From assembly GCA_964406105.1 (NCBI GenBank), contig CAYOQK010000055.1, forward strand, positions 1 through 48,607: a stretch of DNA of 48,607 nucleotides, in the 5' to 3' direction. The notes under the pieces were generated by a model. That model made no database searches and was not told the origin of the DNA. It worked only from the letters and a program-made list of their open reading frames with translations. Within the stretch, counting starts at the first letter, position 1; each line of letters begins with the position of its first letter. Below are positions 40,621-48,607 of this stretch, piece by piece. The translations under genes and the position numbers were made by a program. This DNA comes from WGAB01 sp964406105. Lineage in GTDB: Bacteria; Hydrothermota; Hydrothermia; WGAB01.

Positions 40621-42171
40621 ATGCTCACGCCCTTCAAAAACGAGCCCTTCACCGACTTTTCCCGGGAGGAAAATGCCCAAAGGATGCGGGAAGCCTTGGC
40701 CCAAGTGGAGAAACAACTGGGCCAAGAGTACGCCTTGGTGATCAACGGTGAACGGGTCAAAACTCGGGAAACCTTTACGTCCATCAACCCCTCGGAAAAG
40801 GACCAGGTGGTGGGGGTACTCGCCAAGGCCACCCCGGAAGAGGCCGAACGGGCCTTAGAGGTGGCCACAGAGCGATTTGAATACTGGAAACGGGTACCCC
40901 CGGAAGAACGGGCTATGGTGCTCCTGCGGGCGGCCACCTTGCTGCGAAATCGTAAGTTTGAGTTCGCCGCCTGGCAGGTGTATGAGGTGGGGAAAAACTG
41001 GGCCGAGGCGGACGCCGATGTGGCCGAAGCCATTGACTACCTGGAATTCTACGCCCGTGAGATGATCCGCTATGCCCAACCCCAGGAGCTCACCCCCATT
41101 GAAACCGAACACAACGAGTACTTCTACATCCCCCTGGGTCCGGTGGTCGTAATCCCCCCTTGGAACTTTCCCCTGGCCATCCTGCTCGGGATGACCACCG
41201 CCGCCCTGGTGACCGGCAACACCGTGGTTTTGAAGCCCGCCTCCGATTCCGCCGTGATCGCTTACAAGTTCGTGGAACTCATGGAAGAAGCCGGCTTACC
41301 GGCGGGCGTGCTGAACCTCATCACCGGGCCGGGGTCCACGGTGGGAGACTTCCTGGTGGCCCATCCCAAAACCCGGATGATCGCCTTCACCGGCTCCATG
41401 GAAGTCGGGAAACACATCTACGAACTGGCGGCCAAGGTGCAGCCGGGCCAAATCTGGCTAAAGCGGGTCATCGCCGAGATGGGCGGCAAGGATGCCATCA
41501 TCGTGGATGAGGATGCCCTGTGCTTGGAAGACGCAGCGGATGCAGTGGTCGCCTCGGCCTATGGCTTCCAGGGTCAGAAGTGCTCGGCGGCCTCCCGCTT
41601 GATCATCACCGAGCCCATCTACGATCGGTTCATTGAGATGGTCAAGGAACGCACGGAGCGGATCCAAATCGGACCAGCCAAGGACAACTACTTCATGGGG
41701 CCCGTGATCAACGCCTCGGCCGAAGCCAAGATCCTGGCCTACATTGAGATCGGCAAAGAAGAGGGGACCTTGGTTACCGGCGGCGAGAAGGCACCGGGCA
41801 ACGGGTTCTATATCAAACCCACCATCTTCAAGGACGTGCCCGAGGATGCCCGCATCGCCCAGGAGGAGATCTTCGGGCCCGTACTGGCGGTGATCAAGGC
41901 CCGCGACTTTGACGACGCCCTGCGCATTGCCAATAACACCATCTACGGCCTTACCGGCTCGGTGTTCACGGGCGATCCGCTGAAGATCAAGAAGGCAAAG
42001 GAAGAGTTCCACGTGGGGAACCTGTACATCAACCGGAAGTGCACGGGGGCCCTGGTGGACGTGCATCCCTTCGGTGGCTTCAACATGTCGGGCACCGACT
42101 CCAAGGCCGGCGGACGCGATTACCTGCTGCTCTTCCTGCAGGGCAAGTCGGTTTCTGAGAAGTATCGGTAA
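40621..42171 (+). CDS. pruA: L-glutamate gamma-semialdehyde dehydrogenase (P5C dehydrogenase)
   Basis: A 516-residue aldehyde dehydrogenase oxidising glutamate semialdehyde to glutamate with NAD in proline or arginine catabolism. Landmarks are NPSEKDQVVGVLAKA, PPWNFPLAILLGMTTAALVTGNTVVLKPASD near 180, AFTGSMEVGKHIYELAAKVQPGQIWLKRVIAEMGGKDAIIVDEDA near 260-295 and the catalytic Cys in AYGFQGQKCSAASRLI near 320. The length and the long QPGQIWLKRVIAEMGGK form distinguish it as the RocA/PruA (monofunctional) branch. Proline dehydrogenase is not in the window. AGGAGG precedes the ATG, and a strong hairpin terminates the transcript. Confidence 0.96.
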   Translation: MLTPFKNEPFTDFSREENAQRMREALAQVEKQLGQEYALVINGERVKTRETFTSINPSEKDQVVGVLAKATPEEAERALEVATERFEYWKRVPPEERAMVLLRAATLLRNRKFEFAAWQVYEVGKNWAEADADVAEAIDYLEFYAREMIRYAQPQELTPIETEHNEYFYIPLGPVVVIPPWNFPLAILLGMTTAALVTGNTVVLKPASDSAVIAYKFVELMEEAGLPAGVLNLITGPGSTVGDFLVAHPKTRMIAFTGSMEVGKHIYELAAKVQPGQIWLKRVIAEMGGKDAIIVDEDALCLEDAADAVVASAYGFQGQKCSAASRLIITEPIYDRFIEMVKERTERIQIGPAKDNYFMGPVINASAEAKILAYIEIGKEEGTLVTGGEKAPGNGFYIKPTIFKDVPEDARIAQEEIFGPVLAVIKARDFDDALRIANNTIYGLTGSVFTGDPLKIKKAKEEFHVGNLYINRKCTGALVDVHPFGGFNMSGTDSKAGGRDYLLLFLQGKSVSEKYR

Positions 42172-42180
42172 AAGAACGCT

Positions 42181-42210
42181 CCTGGGGCGGGCGGCACCGC
42201 CCGCCCCAGG
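42181..42210. terminator. Hairpin terminator between pruA and the PfkB kinase gene
   Basis: A perfect 14-bp inverted repeat, CCTGGGGCGGGCGG with its complement around a two-base centre (CA), lies 9 nt after the pruA stop. It sits between convergent genes, so it may work in both directions. The tail (GTTCTCTCC) is only moderately T-rich. Confidence 0.85.
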
Positions 42211-42220
42211 GTTCTCTCCA

Positions 42221-43141
42221 TCACTCCTCCGTACCCAGAGAGAGCGCCTCAGAGGGAAGGAAGCGGCCTGCGGCGTGTTCCGCGGCCCGCTGCAGGGCCA
42301 CTCTTAGCGCCTGGTACGGATCCTCTGTGAGCATAAACTCGGCAAAAAACACCCCGCCAAAGACATCCCCGCAACCGGTGGTATGCCGTGCCCTCACCGG
42401 CTGGGGAACCGGTCGGTGGATTATCCGGTTTCGTCGCTGCTTCCACCGCTCGGCCATCAAGGCCCCTCGGGCCCCCAAGGTCACCATGGCGACAGAGGGC
42501 CCTAAGGACAGCACCATCTGCAGAACGGCCGCGAGCCCCTCATCTCCAGGGGGCACCTCCAAGCCCGTGAGTGTACGGGCCTCTTCCTCGTTCATCTGCA
42601 CCAGATCCACCCAACTCAGCACCTCTTGCCATCCCTGCAGGGGCTGGGCCTGATACACCCCTTGAGCGTTGGGAGAGCGGATCAGGCTGTGGACATCCAT
42701 ATACAGCCACCCAGTGGATCCCCGGGAGAGGGTTCGCAGGACCTCCAGGGGCAAATCCGTGGGGTGGATGTAGTTCACCAAAAGGCCTTCAAACTCCAAA
42801 ATCGGTAGCACATCGGCCAAAGCCAATCCCCGGCCTTGGGCGTCAAAGTACTCGGTGCGGGAGCCGTCGGGGTGATAAACCAACAGGTTGCGGTGGGTGG
42901 CGGGGGCGGGTTTCACGAAGTCCAAATGCACCCCGGGCCATTGCCGCAGTCGTTGGGAGAGCAACGGATACTCCACCTCCCCCACGTAGAACACGGGATA
43001 CAGGGACAGGCGATGCCCTGCGTGGAATGCCAGAGCGGCAAGGGAATAGAGGATGCCTCCCCAAGAACGCAGACGGATGCCGTCGGTTAGTTGCAGGGTA
43101 TCCAGCACGGGTGATCCGAGGACGGCAACCCGAAGGGACAT
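42221..43141 (-). CDS. PfkB/ribokinase-family carbohydrate kinase
   Basis: A 306-residue PfkB-family kinase. The N-terminal GxxGGxxxN-like region is degenerate (RSWGGILYSLAALAFHAG near residue 26), and the C-terminal anion-hole and catalytic motif is HTTGCGDVFGGVFFAEF near 255, where the usual GAGD appears as GCGD with the catalytic Asp kept. ATP-side residues (VTLGARGALM) are present. The family phosphorylates sugars or nucleosides; the substrate is not evident. It follows the FmdB-like gene by 15 nt in the same direction. Confidence 0.9.
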   Translation of the reverse strand: MSLRVAVLGSPVLDTLQLTDGIRLRSWGGILYSLAALAFHAGHRLSLYPVFYVGEVEYPLLSQRLRQWPGVHLDFVKPAPATHRNLLVYHPDGSRTEYFDAQGRGLALADVLPILEFEGLLVNYIHPTDLPLEVLRTLSRGSTGWLYMDVHSLIRSPNAQGVYQAQPLQGWQEVLSWVDLVQMNEEEARTLTGLEVPPGDEGLAAVLQMVLSLGPSVAMVTLGARGALMAERWKQRRNRIIHRPVPQPVRARHTTGCGDVFGGVFFAEFMLTEDPYQALRVALQRAAEHAAGRFLPSEALSLGTEE

Positions 43142-43156
43142 CGGGCACGGAGCGGA

Positions 43157-43414
43157 TCAGGCTCCCCCTTCCGAGCCCGAGTCCTTCTTCTGCTTGCCCG
43201 AGGACTCAGAGCCCGATGACGAGCCCGACTTGTTTTTGTAATCGGTGATGTAAAACCCGGAGCCCTTAAACACGAGGCCCACCGAGCCAGAAAACACCCG
43301 CTTCATGGGCACACCACAGTGGGGGCACCGGGGAACCTCACCGTTATCACCCGGCAGGATCAACACCTCTTCACGGTGTCCGCACCGGGGGCACTCAAAA
43401 TCGTAGATGGGCAT
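43157..43414 (-). CDS. FmdB-like zinc ribbon protein
   Basis: An 85-residue small protein beginning MPIYDFECPRCGHREEV, with a second CxxC in RCPHCGVPMKRVFSG, the standard FmdB_Rrna regulatory-protein form. The C-terminus is a low-complexity tail rich in Ser, Gly and Lys. Its role is not well established. I see no ribosome site before its ATG and no promoter of its own. It lies between the groEL terminator and the PfkB kinase gene. Confidence 0.9.
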   Translation of the reverse strand: MPIYDFECPRCGHREEVLILPGDNGEVPRCPHCGVPMKRVFSGSVGLVFKGSGFYITDYKNKSGSSSGSESSGKQKKDSGSEGGA

Positions 43415-43429
43415 TGTGAACCAAAAGGT

Positions 43430-43465
43430 TTCGGGGGCCGCAGCGGCATCGCTGCGGCCCCCGAA
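43430..43465 (-). terminator. Terminator of the groES-groEL operon
   Basis: A perfect 16-bp inverted repeat with loop GCAT lies 9 nt after the groEL stop. The stem contains CGGGGGCCGCAGCG. On the minus strand AACCTTTT follows; the other side carries TTTTT. Confidence 0.9.
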
Positions 43466-43474
43466 GGGTTTTTC

Positions 43475-45100
<1,626 letters not shown>

Positions 45101-45122
45101 GGCTCTTCCTCCTTCCTACGGG

Positions 45123-45416
45123 TTATTCCTCAATGATGGCGAGGATGTCGTCCTCACGCATGATGAGGTACTCTTCGCCCTCAATCTTCACTTCGGTTCC
45201 AGCGTACTTGGAAAAGATCACCTTGTCTCCCGGTTTCACTTCCATGGGCATCCGCTTACCGTTCTCGTCCAGCCGACCCGGACCCACAGCGACCACTTCG
45301 CCCTTCTGCGGTTTCTCCTTTGCCGTGTCGGGGATGATGATGCCACCAACCTTCTGTTCCTCTTCCTCAATCCGTTTGATGAGAACCCGATCAGCCAACG
45401 GCTGCACCTTCTTCAT
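45123..45416 (-). CDS. groES: Co-chaperonin GroES (10 kDa)
   Basis: A 97-residue co-chaperonin. KKVQPLADRVLIKRIEEEEQKVGGIIIPDTAKEKPQKGEVVAVGPG contains the mobile loop that contacts GroEL, and the C-terminal half has VKPGDKVIFSKYAGTEVKIEGEEYLIMREDDILAIIE. I chose the ATG at 45416, which has GAGGAGG upstream, not the longer open frame. A consensus promoter TTGCCC-N17-TATAAT lies upstream with a short palindrome at the predicted transcription start. Confidence 0.98.
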   Translation of the reverse strand: MKKVQPLADRVLIKRIEEEEQKVGGIIIPDTAKEKPQKGEVVAVGPGRLDENGKRMPMEVKPGDKVIFSKYAGTEVKIEGEEYLIMREDDILAIIEE

Positions 45417-45451
45417 GGCTGCACCTCCTCGTGGGATTTCACGCCTGCGCT

Positions 45452-45480
45452 TATCAGAAATTGTCACAATATTATATCAG
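45452..45480. promoter_or_regulatory. Possible heat-shock operator at the groES promoter (not CIRCE)
   Basis: The palindrome ATTGTCACAAT (45460-45470) covers the predicted transcription start and is flanked by direct copies of TATCAG at 45452-45457 and 45475-45480. The CIRCE inverted repeat (TTAGCACTC-N9-GAGTGCTAA) is absent, so control by HrcA is not supported. Confidence 0.5.
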
Positions 45481-45499
45481 GAAATCCGAAGCGGGGCAA
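45471..45499 (-). promoter_or_regulatory. groESL promoter
   Basis: On the minus strand TTGCCC (45499-45494) and a perfect TATAAT (45476-45471) are 17 nt apart. The predicted leader is about 47 nt and ends in GAGGAGG before the groES ATG. Confidence 0.85.
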
Positions 45500-45508
45500 G
45501 CCGGAAAC

Positions 45509-46114
45509 CTAAGGCCACCAGCGGATTCCCGCCCGCACCCCCTGCGGCGACCCCTGAAAGTCCATCCCCACCCGTCCCTGGGTCCGCTCCAGCAGAAACA
45601 CATCCACCACACTGGCCAATCGGTTAATGGCCATCAGGCCCAGGGACAGGGTGACCCACCCCTCATAGGAACGCACCCGCTCCCGTAACCCTTGAAACCG
45701 GGCCCACAGGGCCCCGTTGGGCCACATCCAAGACCCCCCTACATCGTGCTGTTCCACATAGGCCGCCTGGGCCTCCGGGTCATCGGGGTACAGGGCCCGG
45801 GCCTTCATCCACAACCCCTCCAGGTAAGCCTCCCGGTTGGGATAGAACTCCACCGCATGCCAATAGGCTTCGTCTGTACGACGGGCATCGGCCCCGGCGT
45901 AATGGTACGCGAACCCTCGGTACTCCTCCGTGGTTCTCAGTTGAAGGTTGCGAAAGGTTCCCCAGGACACCCAAGACACCGCTTCGGTGATCAAAAAGGG
46001 AACAGCCCGATGGGCCTCCCCCAGGCTTAACTCCCCAGCACCCGGGAGCACCAGGGAAAGGGCCATCGCCTTGGGCGACAGGCTCAAAAGGACACTCCAC
46101 AAAAGGCCGCTCAT
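45509..46114 (-). CDS. DUF5683-like membrane-associated protein
   Basis: A 201-residue protein. The N-terminal region has a hydrophobic segment and SLVLPGAGELSLGEAHRAVPFLITEAVSWVSWG, typical of DUF5683 proteins that are common in FCB-group bacteria and have no known function. A second hydrophobic stretch lies near residues 155-175 and it ends in an aromatic RWWP. Its ATG overlaps the gyrA stop (ATGA), so translation is coupled to gyrA. The groES promoter lies just beyond its 3' end. Confidence 0.75.
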   Translation of the reverse strand: MSGLLWSVLLSLSPKAMALSLVLPGAGELSLGEAHRAVPFLITEAVSWVSWGTFRNLQLRTTEEYRGFAYHYAGADARRTDEAYWHAVEFYPNREAYLEGLWMKARALYPDDPEAQAAYVEQHDVGGSWMWPNGALWARFQGLRERVRSYEGWVTLSLGLMAINRLASVVDVFLLERTQGRVGMDFQGSPQGVRAGIRWWP

Positions 46115-48555
46115 GAAAACAACTCCCCTGTGGTTTTCTCGTCTTCGTGCTCAATCACTGCCAGGTCCACCACCCGATCCCCCTCCCGGAGCCGTACCAA
46201 GCGCACCCCCTGGGTGTTCCGACCTGCCACCCGAATATCCCCGGACTGGGTGCGAATGGTGTTCCCTTGCTGTGTCAACAGGATGATCTCATCCTTGGAA
46301 TCCACTGTGGCCAGCCGCACGAGTTTGCCGGTTTTAGGGGTGATCTTTTGGACGGTAACGCCGGTTCCTCCCCGATGGGTCCGGCGGATCTGCTGGATGG
46401 GCACTCGTTTGCCGTATCCGAACTCGGTGACCGTCAATACGAGTTTCCCGGGAACCACTCGGGCACAGGACACCACCCGGTTCCCCGGCCCCACTCGGGT
46501 GCCCCGCACTCCCATGGCGGTACGACCCATGAGTCTCACCTCTGACACCTGAAATCGCACGGCTTTACCGTCTGCCTTGGCCAGGATGACCTCCTGGTTC
46601 TCCCGTACTGGCACCGCTGCCACCAGCCGGTCTCCCTCCCGGAGCCGTTGGGCCCAAATGCCCCGCCGGCCAGCGTGTTGGAAATCCTGAATGGCCACGC
46701 GTTTCACCACCCCCTGCTCGGTGACCAGCAGGATGTGCCGGGGATCTTGGGCAAAATCCCGTACCGGGATCAAGGACACAATCCGCTCGTCCTTTTCCAA
46801 GGAGATCAAGCCCCTTAAGGGCCGGCCCCGGGCTCGGAGGCCCGCCTCGTGGATCAAATAGGTGGCCAAGGTGTACGCGCGGCCCCGGTCAGTGAGGATC
46901 AGCAACTGGTCGTGGGTACGACACACAAATACCGCCACCGGGAAGTCTTCCTCGTAGAACTTGATGCCGGCCTTGCCCACTCCCCCTCGGGCCTGCTGTC
47001 GGTACGATTTCAAGTGGGTCCGCTTGGCATACCCCTGGTAGGTAAGGGTCACCACCACGTCTTCATCGGGAATCAGATCGGTGATGTCAAAGTCTTCGGG
47101 CTCCTCGGCCACGATCTGGGTTCTCCGGTCGTCTCCGTACTTCTCTCGGATCTCCTCCAACTCCTTCCGGATCTCCAAAAGGAGCCGTGGACGGGACTCC
47201 AGGATCTCCCGGTAATCGGCGATCTTCTTCTGGAGGTCGTCGTACTCCGCCTGGACCTTTTCCCGTTCCAAGCCCGTAAGGGTCTGCAGGCGCATGTCCA
47301 GGATCGCCTGAGCCTGCTTTTCGGTGAACCGAAAGGACTCCATCAAACGGGTACGAGCCTCCTGGGGATTGGCCGACCCCCGAATGATGGCGATGATCTC
47401 GTCAATGACCTCCAGGGCCTTCAGAAGTCCCTCCAGGATATGGGCTCGGTCTTCCGCCTTTTTCAGCCGGAATCGGGTACGACGCTCAATCACCTGTTCC
47501 CGGTGATGGAGATACTCCGCCAACATCTCTCGGAGGGTGAAGAGCCGCGGCTCGCCGTCAGAAAGAGCGATGAGGATGATCCCAAAGGTGGTCTGCATCG
47601 GGGTGTGTTTCAGCAGCTGGTTCACCACGATGTCGGGATGGGTACCCCGTTTGAGTTCAATCACCACCCGTAGCCCTTCCCGATCGGTTTCATCCCGTAG
47701 GTCGGCAATGCCATCCACCTTCTTCTCACGCACCAGGCGGGCGATACTTTCAATGAGGAGGGTTTTGGAGAGACCATAGGGGATCTCGGTGATCACGATT
47801 TGCAGGTGGTTCTTCTTTTCCTCAATATGGTATCGGGAACGAACCAGGATCTTCCCCCGGCCGGTGAGATAGGCGTCTCGGATGCCTCGGGTTCCCATGA
47901 TGAGGCCACCGGTGGGAAAGTCAGGCCCCTGGATCACCTCCAAAAGTTCCTCGTCGTCCACCTCTGGATCCTCCAGGAGCAGGATCAGAGCATCCACCAG
48001 CTCCCGCAGGTTATGGGGAGGAATGTTGGTGGCCATTCCCACGGCAATACCCGAGGATCCGTTTGCCAAGAGGTTTGGAAACTTGGCCGGCAGCACCACG
48101 GGCTCCTGGAGCCTTCCGTCAAAGTTGGGGACGAAGTCCACCGTGTCCTCATCCAGGTTCTCCAGGAGCTCCATGGCCACAGGGGTGAGCCGCGCCTCGG
48201 TGTAGCGGTACGCCGCCGGTGGGTCGCCATCAATGCTGCCGAAGTTGCCCTGCCCGTCCACCAGGGGATAGCGGAGGGAGAAATCCTGGGCCATGCGCAC
48301 CAGGGCATCGTACACGGGTCCGTCACCGTGGGGGTGATACTTCCCGATCACTTCGCCCACCACCGTGGCCGACTTCCGATAGGGGCGGCCCGGGGTGAGC
48401 CCCAGGTTCCTCATGGCAAACAGAATGCGGCGCTGCACGGGCTTGAGGCCATCGCGGATGTCGGGCAATGCCCGGCCCACGATGACACTCATCGCATAGT
48501 CAATGTACGAAATCCGCAGTTCCTCTTCTAAGAGGGCTTCAATCTCTGGTGCCAT
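46111..48555 (-). CDS. gyrA: DNA gyrase subunit A
   Basis: An 814-residue type IIA topoisomerase subunit that cuts and rejoins DNA during negative supercoiling. The catalytic tyrosine is Tyr118 in AAYRYTEARL. The quinolone-resistance region reads GKYHPHGDGPVYDALVRMAQ, with Gly79 and Asp83 at the positions of E. coli Ser83 and Asp87. The coiled-coil tower is followed by a six-bladed C-terminal beta-pinwheel, with a GyrA box-like QQARGGVG near residue 535, which supports GyrA over ParC. The start lacks a strong ribosome site (GAAGAG is far upstream). The DUF5683 gene overlaps its stop. Confidence 0.98.
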   Translation of the reverse strand: MAPEIEALLEEELRISYIDYAMSVIVGRALPDIRDGLKPVQRRILFAMRNLGLTPGRPYRKSATVVGEVIGKYHPHGDGPVYDALVRMAQDFSLRYPLVDGQGNFGSIDGDPPAAYRYTEARLTPVAMELLENLDEDTVDFVPNFDGRLQEPVVLPAKFPNLLANGSSGIAVGMATNIPPHNLRELVDALILLLEDPEVDDEELLEVIQGPDFPTGGLIMGTRGIRDAYLTGRGKILVRSRYHIEEKKNHLQIVITEIPYGLSKTLLIESIARLVREKKVDGIADLRDETDREGLRVVIELKRGTHPDIVVNQLLKHTPMQTTFGIILIALSDGEPRLFTLREMLAEYLHHREQVIERRTRFRLKKAEDRAHILEGLLKALEVIDEIIAIIRGSANPQEARTRLMESFRFTEKQAQAILDMRLQTLTGLEREKVQAEYDDLQKKIADYREILESRPRLLLEIRKELEEIREKYGDDRRTQIVAEEPEDFDITDLIPDEDVVVTLTYQGYAKRTHLKSYRQQARGGVGKAGIKFYEEDFPVAVFVCRTHDQLLILTDRGRAYTLATYLIHEAGLRARGRPLRGLISLEKDERIVSLIPVRDFAQDPRHILLVTEQGVVKRVAIQDFQHAGRRGIWAQRLREGDRLVAAVPVRENQEVILAKADGKAVRFQVSEVRLMGRTAMGVRGTRVGPGNRVVSCARVVPGKLVLTVTEFGYGKRVPIQQIRRTHRGGTGVTVQKITPKTGKLVRLATVDSKDEIILLTQQGNTIRTQSGDIRVAGRNTQGVRLVRLREGDRVVDLAVIEHEDEKTTGELFS

Positions 48556-48561
48556 TTTGTT

Positions 48562-48607
48562 TTATCTCTTCAACAATCGCTGGAGTTTCTGATTCCAGAC
48601 GACCAAG
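48562..48607 (-). CDS. Possible 3' end of a gene upstream of gyrA (partial)
   Basis: At the window edge one frame reads in from outside as LVVWNQKLQRLLKR and stops at TAA 6 nt before gyrA, a basic amphipathic end consistent with a coupled upstream gene. A second frame stays open further and stops inside gyrA. With only 15 codons visible I cannot choose firmly between them or name the product. Confidence 0.3.
   Translation of the reverse strand, partial: LVVWNQKLQRLLKR

Noticed and set aside
45421..45480. CIRCE element upstream of groES
   Set aside because: The expected TTAGCACTC-N9-GAGTGCTAA repeat is not present; only a shorter ATTGTCACAAT palindrome is.

Overview
The window is a compact, GC-rich bacterial chromosome segment with about 47 protein genes, no rRNA or tRNA that I can see, no CRISPR array and no insertion sequence. 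Gene content suggests a diderm bacterium of the FCB (Fibrobacteres-Chlorobi-Bacteroidetes) lineage or a neighbouring candidate phylum. The clues are a TMEM260/DUF2723 membrane glycosyltransferase with TPRs, a DUF5683 protein, secreted proteins ending in a type IX-secretion-like or FlgD-like C-terminal domain, secreted proteins ending in dockerin-like calcium repeats, outer-membrane beta-barrel candidates and a DGGGP-synthase-like UbiA enzyme. This assignment is inference; no rRNA or ribosomal protein gene is present to confirm it.

Layout. 1-8.8 kb (+): a promoter, the GT117-like protein, an unrecognised barrel-sandwich/KOW protein, valS, two envelope genes and an SPL-like radical SAM enzyme. 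8.8-11.65 kb (+): two secreted dockerin-bearing proteins closed by a strong hairpin. 11.65-13.3 kb (+): a small exported protein coupled to cinA. 13.3-16.75 kb (-): tetR, thiY-like binding protein, tenA and an outer-membrane barrel, tightly packed. 16.8-19.47 kb (-): a large secreted adhesin-like protein whose sigma-70 promoter is overlapped by a 26-bp perfect palindrome of TetR-operator type. 19.8-29.7 kb (+): miaB, a GlcD-like FAD oxidase, a membrane protein, a SpoIID-domain protein, a CoA-binding protein, an alpha/beta hydrolase, a DUF1858 protein, an active/inactive M16 peptidase pair, a ThiS/MoaD-like protein and recO. 29.66-31.84 kb (-): fabD, panC and panD (CoA and fatty-acid precursors). 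31.9-35.6 kb (+): an SPFH protein, UbiA prenyltransferase, a phosphodiesterase, a CvpA-like protein, a B12-binding mutase subunit and cdd. 35.6-38.0 kb (-): two glycosyltransferases. 38.1-42.2 kb (+): a sugar-binding lipoprotein, a CBM9/DOMON-like secreted protein, a zinc ribbon and pruA. 42.2-48.6 kb (-): a PfkB kinase, an FmdB zinc ribbon, groES-groEL, DUF5683 and gyrA.

Two features recur. Neighbouring genes very often overlap by ATGA or GTGA, implying translational coupling. Several well-formed sigma-70-type promoters place the -10 box only 6-10 nt before the start codon (tetR, panC, the SPFH gene, miaB, a membrane protein gene and probably glcD), so leaderless or nearly leaderless mRNAs look common here, beside genes with classical leaders and strong Shine-Dalgarno sites. 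The leads I rate highest are the TetR operator and regulon, the thiY-tenA-barrel operon, the leaderless promoters, the archaeal-type lipid enzyme and the uncharacterised barrel-sandwich/KOW protein.
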